DNA of 64,000 bases, from positions 7,818-71,817 of the forward strand of contig JACKER010000033.1 of NCBI GenBank assembly GCA_020632925.1, written 5' to 3'. Below are positions 59,182 to 64,000 of this stretch, piece by piece. The DNA is from Alphaproteobacteria bacterium. GTDB lineage: Bacteria; Myxococcota_A; UBA796; GCA-2862545. The position numbers were made by a program, and so were the translations under genes. Positions within the stretch are counted from its first letter, which is position 1; the number at the start of each line of letters is the position of its first letter. The notes below the pieces were generated by a model, which saw only the letters and a list, made by a program, of their open reading frames with translations, was not told where the DNA came from and did not search any database.

Positions 59182-59187
59182 CGTCTA
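59182..59187 (-). promoter_or_regulatory. candidate -10 (TAGACG) of the ceramidase-like gene
   Basis: It ends six bases before the ATG at 59175 in gene orientation. The divergent counterpart is TACGCG at 59216-59221. Confidence 0.4.
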
Positions 59188-59215
59188 TCACGCGTCCCGA
59201 TCGTCCCCGTCGGGT

Positions 59216-59221
59216 TACGCG
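59216..59221 (+). promoter_or_regulatory. candidate -10 (TACGCG), leaderless start of 59228
   Basis: It ends six bases before the GTG at 59228; GGCGCC lies between and no Shine-Dalgarno is present. Confidence 0.45.
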
Positions 59222-59227
59222 GGCGCC

Positions 59228-61177
59228 GTGCGGCTCCTGGCGATCACGCTGTTCGGATGTGGTTCCTCCGGCTTCGGGCCAGCGCCCGAGCGCCCTGGCA
59301 CCGATCCGTCCCCGGTCCCCGACGGCCCCATGGCGCTCTGCATCAACGAGATCGCCCCCGCCGCCGCCCGATCCTGGCGCGGGGACGACTGGATCGAGCT
59401 GTTCGACCCGACGGGGGAGGTGGTCTCGCTGGAGGGGTGGGGACTGGCCGACGCGGACGGGGTGGTGCACCCGCTCCCGGAAGGGTCGGTGCCGGCGGGC
59501 GGCGCGATCGTGCTGGACGGCGACCGCCTGCCCATCGGGCTGGACGCGGACGGCGACGAGGTCGTGCTGGTGGACCCGGAGGGCCGCAGGCAGGTCGTGC
59601 GCTACGGCCCGAGCGAGCGGGATCGGACCTGGGCGCGGACGGAGGACTGCTGCACGGAGGCGGGCTGCTGGACCTCGGTGTGGCTCGGCACCCCGGCGCG
59701 CTCGAACGGGCGGCAGGTGGTGGGGCCGGACACGCCGCCCGAGTGGACGACGCCCGTGAACGCCACCTGGCGCTTCCCGGCGCTCGCGGACGTGATCGAG
59801 CTGACGGTGGAGGTCCGCGGCGGCGCGCGGGCCTGGCTCGACGGTGAGGAGCTGCTGCGGGTCGGGCTGCCCTCGGGGGAGGTCGGGGCCGAGGATCCGC
59901 CGCTCCTCGACGCGCCCACCGTCGCGCGGGTGCGCGTGGTGCCGCTGCCGATCGAGGACCACGTGCTGGTCGTCCAGGTGCACGGTGACGAGCTCGCGGT
60001 CACGGCGCAGGCGCTCGGGGACGGACCGTCCTCGCTCGCGAGCCAGGGGGAGGAGGATGTCCCCGCGGCGCCCGACGTGCCGGTGTTCGCGCGCGACCGC
60101 ATCCACGAGATCCGGCTGGAGCTGGGCCCCGAGGCGCAAGCCACGATGGACGCCGAGGTCGGGACCTACGTGACCGGCGTGCTGACCTATGACGGGCAGG
60201 TGCTCGACCGGATCGCCGTGAAGCGGCGCGGCAAGGGCGGCTCGCTGCGTCCCATGGGAGGCAAGCCCAAGCTCCGCGTGGACCTCAACCGCGAGGTGCC
60301 GGGCGGTGGGCTCGGCGAGCTGAAGGCGCTGATCCTCGACAACGCCGTGCAGGACTGCTCCTCGATCAAGATGCCGCTCGCGTTCGACGTGTTCGCGCTG
60401 GCCGGGAACGCGGCGCCCCGCAGCGGGTACGCGCACGTGGTGATCGACGGCGAGGACAAGGGCCTGTACTACCTGACCGAGGAGATCGACGAGCGCTTCG
60501 CGGAGGTGTGGACGGGCGATCCGGACGCCGCGGTGTTCGACGGCAGCTACGCGAACAAGCCCGGGGAGCCCCTGGCGCTCGCGGACTTCGACTGGGAGAC
60601 GGTCGACCGCTTCGACCAGGAGGAGGGTCCCGACCTCGGCGGCGCCCAGCTCGACCGCATCGTGGAGGCGCTGGACGCCTGGGAGGCGGGGACGGCGACG
60701 GTCCAGGACGTGGCCCAGGTGCTCGACTGGGACAGCTGGATCGGGCACCTGGCGGCCGAGGAGTGGGTCGGGCACGCCGACGGGTACGTGCTGATGCCGA
60801 ACAACGAGTGGATCGTGATCCCGGCGGACGGTCGCTCGCGCGTCGTGGCCTGGGACACCGATCAGACCTTCGTCGAGGACTGGCAGTGGTTCATCGGGAC
60901 GCGGTGGAACGACCCCGGCGGACGCATCGCGCGGCTGTGCGTGGCGGACCCGACCTGCGCCGAGCGCAAGCGCCAGGTGATGGCGAACCTGATGGACGCG
61001 GTGGACGCCGCCGACCTGCACGGCGAGCTCGACCGGCTCTCGGCCCTGACACTGGCCGCCACGCGCGCCGACCCTCGACGGGAGTGCGCGGTGGAGTCGG
61101 TGGACGTGTTCCGGGCGGCCGTCGGCGCCTGGATCGACGAGCGGTCGTCCGCGTTGCGCGGCGTCTACGGTCTATAG
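59228..61177 (+). CDS. CotH kinase-like lipoprotein with lamin-tail domain
   Basis: A 649-residue lipoprotein. MRLLAITLFGC has lipobox LFGC at Cys11. Residues 38-150 are a lamin-tail domain (LCINEIAPAAARSWRGDDWI, IELFDPTGEVVSLEGWGLAD, GAIVLDGDRLPIGLDADGDE). After a beta segment, a CotH domain fills about 285-640: IHEIRLELGPEAQATMD, VTGVLTYDGQVLDRIAVKRR, PKLRVDLNRE, YAHVVIDGEDKGLYYLTEEI, VVAWDTDQTF. CotH proteins are spore-coat-type protein kinases or structural proteins. The LTD plus CotH pairing occurs in many environmental bacteria. The start is GTG at 59228; TACGCG six bases upstream suggests no leader. Confidence 0.92.
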   Translation: MRLLAITLFGCGSSGFGPAPERPGTDPSPVPDGPMALCINEIAPAAARSWRGDDWIELFDPTGEVVSLEGWGLADADGVVHPLPEGSVPAGGAIVLDGDRLPIGLDADGDEVVLVDPEGRRQVVRYGPSERDRTWARTEDCCTEAGCWTSVWLGTPARSNGRQVVGPDTPPEWTTPVNATWRFPALADVIELTVEVRGGARAWLDGEELLRVGLPSGEVGAEDPPLLDAPTVARVRVVPLPIEDHVLVVQVHGDELAVTAQALGDGPSSLASQGEEDVPAAPDVPVFARDRIHEIRLELGPEAQATMDAEVGTYVTGVLTYDGQVLDRIAVKRRGKGGSLRPMGGKPKLRVDLNREVPGGGLGELKALILDNAVQDCSSIKMPLAFDVFALAGNAAPRSGYAHVVIDGEDKGLYYLTEEIDERFAEVWTGDPDAAVFDGSYANKPGEPLALADFDWETVDRFDQEEGPDLGGAQLDRIVEALDAWEAGTATVQDVAQVLDWDSWIGHLAAEEWVGHADGYVLMPNNEWIVIPADGRSRVVAWDTDQTFVEDWQWFIGTRWNDPGGRIARLCVADPTCAERKRQVMANLMDAVDAADLHGELDRLSALTLAATRADPRRECAVESVDVFRAAVGAWIDERSSALRGVYGL

Positions 61178-61229
61178 GACAGGTCGTCCATCCGGGCGTG
61201 GCGATCCTGTCTCGCGTCGACAGCCTGTC
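61178..61229. promoter_or_regulatory. cluster of GACAG / CTGTC half-sites
   Basis: GACAGG (61178), CCTGTC (61206), GACAG (61219) and CCTGTC (61224) lie within 52 bases as inverted pairs, right after the CotH stop and about 90 bases before the ATG at 61318. They could form hairpins ending the CotH transcript or bind a regulator. The rest of the 140-base gap shows no other structure. Confidence 0.4.
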
Positions 61230-61317
61230 ACCTCGCCACCTGGAGAGCACGACGATCCGCGGCGTTCTTCCGTCCATCGGCTGGCACGATCCGTGCTTTG
61301 CCCAGGGCGGAGGCCGC

Positions 61318-62682
61318 ATGCGGTGGTGGGTCGCGCTCGGGGTGGTGGGGTGTACGGCGGACACGGCGGGGCAGGGGCCCACGTTCGGGCACGCCGGGCA
61401 GTGGTCGCCGGCGGCCAGGGTGGCGGACGAGGTGGGTGTGCTCGCCGCGCACCCCACGGACCTCGAGCCCATCGGTTGCACGGCGCCGCTGTGCATCGCG
61501 GGCCGCACCGCGTGGCGCGCGGACGGCACGCTGCTGCTCGCGCTCGGCATCGAGGGCGTCGCGGAGCCCGTCCCCGCCGACCTGTCGCTGGTGCTCGACG
61601 CCTCCTGCTCGGTCGAGGGATCGACCGACGTGCGCGACGCCGCCGCGGAGATCGCGCTCGATCACCTGTCGACGAGCGACACGCTGCGGCTCTCGGCCTT
61701 CCGGGCCACCCCCGTCGAGCTGCTCCCGCCGACCGCGATGGACGAGGGGGGCCGGGCCGAGGCCTGGCGAGCGCTCCGAGCGCTGGAGGCGCTGCCGGCG
61801 GTGGAGGAGCTCATCGGGCTCGCTCGGGAGCTGGGCGCGGACGGCTGCGAGGATCCGGACGGCGCAGCCGAGCTGCTGGGCGAGAGTGAGGACCCCGAGG
61901 TGCTCGAGCTGATCGAGGAGGTGCTCGCGCTCGACGAGCTCCTCGACCCGCTGGTGGAGCTGGCCTGTGGCGACGGCACGGACGTGCCCGCCGCGGTGGA
62001 CGACGGGCTGGCGTCGCTCCCGGAGGGGACGGCGTCGCGAGCGTCGCGGCTGATCGTGGTGTCCGATCTGGACGGCGGGGTCGGCGCCGAGGCCTCGGTC
62101 GACCTGGCTGCGGAGGACTTCGTGGGCACCACGCTGCTCGGCATCACCCCGTCGACCGACGACGGTGCCGGGCGGGTCCTGGCGTCCGCGCCCGGTGCGC
62201 TCTTCCTCGACGCCGCCGATCCGGCGGACGCGCTGTACGCCTGGGACGCTCGCTTCGACGCCTTGCGCTCGCCGACGAGCTTCGGGCTCGTGCCCGAGAT
62301 CACACGAGGCCACGGGTGGTCGGCGCTCGCCGTGCTCGGCGCCACGGACCGCGACGGACGCGGCGCGAACGCCACCTTCGCGAGCCGGGACGCGGGCGTG
62401 ATGGCGATGGTGCTCACGACGTCGGAGCAGGAACCCGGTCCCATTCCCGTCGAGGTGACCGTCCATCGTCCCGCGGGCGACGAGCGGGTGCGGTTCCAGG
62501 TGCAGCCACCCGTCGGTCTGCTCGAGGTCCGCGGCCACCGGTCCGACTCCGTCCAGGCGCTGCGCGTGGCGCTGTTGCTCGATCTGGCGGAGGCCGTTCG
62601 CGACGGGGGCGACGTGGCAGGGATCGAGCGCGATCTGGCCGACCTCGAGGCCCGCAACACGGCGGCGGATCAGGACCGCTGA
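61318..62682 (+). CDS. von Willebrand A-like lipoprotein
   Basis: A 454-residue lipoprotein. MRWWVALGVVGC has lipobox VVGC at Cys12. Residues 88-290 look like a VWA domain: LSLVLDASCSVEGS gives the MIDAS pattern Asp-x-Ser-x-Ser (94-98), and RLIVVSDLDGGVGAE provides the later Asp. The domain is interrupted by an acidic helical insert (about 160-220, LGESEDPEVLELIEEVLALD). Beta-rich segments and a final helix follow (GIERDLADLEARN). VWA proteins bind partners through a metal ion; the partner is unknown. ATG at 61318 has GGAGG (61309) four bases before it. It may be cotranscribed with the FAD gene 39 bases downstream. Confidence 0.83.
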   Translation: MRWWVALGVVGCTADTAGQGPTFGHAGQWSPAARVADEVGVLAAHPTDLEPIGCTAPLCIAGRTAWRADGTLLLALGIEGVAEPVPADLSLVLDASCSVEGSTDVRDAAAEIALDHLSTSDTLRLSAFRATPVELLPPTAMDEGGRAEAWRALRALEALPAVEELIGLARELGADGCEDPDGAAELLGESEDPEVLELIEEVLALDELLDPLVELACGDGTDVPAAVDDGLASLPEGTASRASRLIVVSDLDGGVGAEASVDLAAEDFVGTTLLGITPSTDDGAGRVLASAPGALFLDAADPADALYAWDARFDALRSPTSFGLVPEITRGHGWSALAVLGATDRDGRGANATFASRDAGVMAMVLTTSEQEPGPIPVEVTVHRPAGDERVRFQVQPPVGLLEVRGHRSDSVQALRVALLLDLAEAVRDGGDVAGIERDLADLEARNTAADQDR

Positions 62683-62697
62683 GCCCTCTGGCGCTGC

Positions 62698-62703
62698 TAT
62701 CGT
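62698..62703 (+). promoter_or_regulatory. candidate -10 (TATCGT) of the FAD oxidoreductase gene
   Basis: It lies 18 bases upstream of the GTG at 62722; GGAGG at 62713-62717 would fall at the 5' end of the transcript. Confidence 0.45.
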
Positions 62704-62721
62704 CCGCCAGCCGGAGGACGC

Positions 62722-63999
62722 GTGGGTGGTGTCGACGTGATCGTGGTCGGCGGCAGGCCCGCCGGCGCTGCGCTCGCCGCGCGGCTGGCGTCCGGCGGCG
62801 CGTCGGTGCTCCTGCTCGACCGGGCGCGTTTCCCGTCGCTGCCCGCCGTGCCGTCCTCGCCCATCCTGTACCCGTCGGCGATGGGTGAGCTCGACGCGCT
62901 GGGGGTGCCCTCCGAGGCGTACGACCGGCCCGAGGCGCGCATGCGCTCGCTGATGTTCCAGTTCCACCCGTGGTGGCACACCGTCATCCCGGTCCCCGAT
63001 CTCCGCGGTCGCGACTACGTCGTGGGCGTGGATCGCCGCGAGCTGGACGACGCGATCCGGGTCCGCGCGAGCGCCACCCCGGGGTGCGAGTCCCGCGAGG
63101 GGTGGAGCGTCCGAGACCTGGTCCGGGACGCGGACGGTCGCGTGTGCGGGGTCGTGGCGGCCGGTGAGGACGGTCGCGAGGAACGGATCGACGCGGGGTG
63201 TGTGATCGGCGCCGACGGCAGGTTCAGCCTGGTGGCCCGCAAGGCGGGGGCGCCGGTCGTCGACGAGCGGCTCGAGCACACCAGCACGGTGTGGTACGCG
63301 GACTGGGAGGGTGTGGGGGCCGACTGCACGGGTGAGGTCTCGGGGCAGGTGGTCACGACCGGGCGCGGTCTCGACGTCCTGTTCTTCAAGATGCCGGGTG
63401 GTCGGACCTCGGTGAACGTCCACGCGCGCTCCGACCGGGCCGCGAGTGGCGGCGACGCGCAGGGTGCCTACCGGGCGACGCTGGACGCGCTCCCCCCGGT
63501 CGCGGCGCGGCTCGCGGGCGCCCGACAGGTGAGCCGCGTCGTGGGCGTCAAGCGCGTGGGCAACGGGTATCGCCAGGCGTGGGGACCCGGCTGGGCGCTG
63601 GTGGGGGACGCGCTCCACTACAAGGACCCCGTGGATGGTCAGGGCATCCGCGACGCCCTCGTCGGGGCGCGCCTGCTGGCGGCAGCGCTGCTGGACTGGC
63701 GCGAGGGACGGCCCTGGGAGGAGGCGATGGCGCGCTACGAGGCGGCGGTCCGCGACAACACACACGCGATGTACGTCGCCACCACCGAGCGGCTGAAGCG
63801 CGAGCTGTACGACGAGCCGCCCGTCCCCGTGATCCGCACCCTGATCCGGTGGTGGATGACGGACCGGACGTACCAGGACCGCTTCCTCCGCTACCTGAAC
63901 CGCGAGCTGCCGCCCGATGGGTGGGTCACGCCGCGATTGCTGGCGGGCGCCTCCGTTCGGGGCCTGGGCCGGGACCTGGCGTCGCTGTTCGGTCGGTAG
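62722..63999 (+). CDS. FAD-dependent oxidoreductase, geranylgeranyl reductase-like
   Basis: A 425-residue flavoprotein of the PHBH/geranylgeranyl-reductase group. FAD is bound by IVVGGRPAGAALAARLASGG at residues 7-26 (the first Gly-x-Gly is Gly-Gly-Arg, slightly unusual). Further FAD contacts are VIGADGRFSLVARKAGA and WALVGDALHYKDPVDGQGIR (Gly-Asp motif near 293). The C-terminal helices carry a WWMTDRTYQDRFLRYLNREL stretch. Substrates of this group include prenyl chains, phenols and halogenation targets. GTG at 62722 has GGAGG five bases upstream, and the frame ends one base before the window edge, so the gene is complete. Confidence 0.93.
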   Translation: MGGVDVIVVGGRPAGAALAARLASGGASVLLLDRARFPSLPAVPSSPILYPSAMGELDALGVPSEAYDRPEARMRSLMFQFHPWWHTVIPVPDLRGRDYVVGVDRRELDDAIRVRASATPGCESREGWSVRDLVRDADGRVCGVVAAGEDGREERIDAGCVIGADGRFSLVARKAGAPVVDERLEHTSTVWYADWEGVGADCTGEVSGQVVTTGRGLDVLFFKMPGGRTSVNVHARSDRAASGGDAQGAYRATLDALPPVAARLAGARQVSRVVGVKRVGNGYRQAWGPGWALVGDALHYKDPVDGQGIRDALVGARLLAAALLDWREGRPWEEAMARYEAAVRDNTHAMYVATTERLKRELYDEPPVPVIRTLIRWWMTDRTYQDRFLRYLNRELPPDGWVTPRLLAGASVRGLGRDLASLFGR

Positions 64000-64000
64000 T

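Noticed and set aside
58361..61021. 886-residue minus-strand frame
   Set aside because: Antisense of the CotH-like gene and part of DUF924; composition is Arg/His/Val shadow.
1..64000. tRNA, rRNA, IS element, prophage or integron
   Set aside because: I looked through the intergenic gaps, none over about 185 bases except the repeat tract, and saw no cloverleaf, transposase, integrase or att-like duplication.

Overview
The window is about 64 kb of very GC-rich DNA carrying roughly 51 protein genes packed almost end to end. Many same-strand neighbours overlap by 4 bases (GTGA or ATGA), and several converging genes abut or overlap. I see no tRNA, rRNA, CRISPR array, integrase or transposase. The organism is most likely a member of the Myxococcota (or a close relative), probably uncultivated. 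This rests on proteins ending in Gly-Cys-Ser, a hydrophobic stretch and an Arg cluster (MYXO-CTERM-like tails), MopE-like DCDD...DDDCD repeats, thrombospondin-3 and FG-GAP repeats, many lipoproteins, and several eukaryotic-type Ser/Thr kinases and STAND-type regulators. It reads as ordinary chromosome, not a mobile island.

Layout. 1-7840: small secreted proteins, a giant lipoprotein with two FG-GAP propellers, and a three-gene membrane/lipoprotein operon. 7901-12906: a cyclic-nucleotide-binding methyltransferase fusion, a GNAT enzyme, a 52-bp tandem repeat tract, and an ATP-grasp / epimerase / phosphoesterase operon. 12913-16048: PDZ lipoprotein, propeller lipoprotein and MBOAT acyltransferase. 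16137-20542: two tandem sulfatase-like enzymes and a GH114-like protein. 20586-22996: a MYXO-CTERM peptide followed by a membrane-protein operon. 22945-26294: two divergent beta-helix surface proteins. 26279-30481: a STAND regulator with two DNA-binding domains, divergent from a BRCT-SUKH protein. 30498-38003: more surface proteins, plus a squalene/phytoene-synthase-like plus DUF5685-like pair. 38085-41264: M14 carboxypeptidase and ABC-F ATPase. 41224-50531: a six-gene signalling operon (luciferase-like oxidoreductase, HEAT-like solenoid, TolB-like propeller, FHA-winged-helix protein, kinase-WD40, ankyrin protein). 50579-56938: lipase-like hydrolase, surface protein and a second kinase operon. 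57023-63999: lipoproteins, DUF924, ceramidase-like protein, CotH-like lipoprotein, VWA-like lipoprotein and an FAD oxidoreductase.

Two window-wide patterns go beyond gene content. First, most operon heads carry a TANNN(T/G) hexamer either 5-7 bases before the start codon with no Shine-Dalgarno, or just upstream of the Shine-Dalgarno. This suggests leaderless or very short-leader transcripts. Second, many signal peptides are only about 10-16 residues long and lack Lys or Arg. The best candidates for an undescribed system are the 41224-50531 phospho-signalling operon, the two-headed STAND regulator with its SUKH neighbour, and the isoprenoid-synthase-like pair at 32491-34694. No computation or database search was possible; all family names come from reading motifs.
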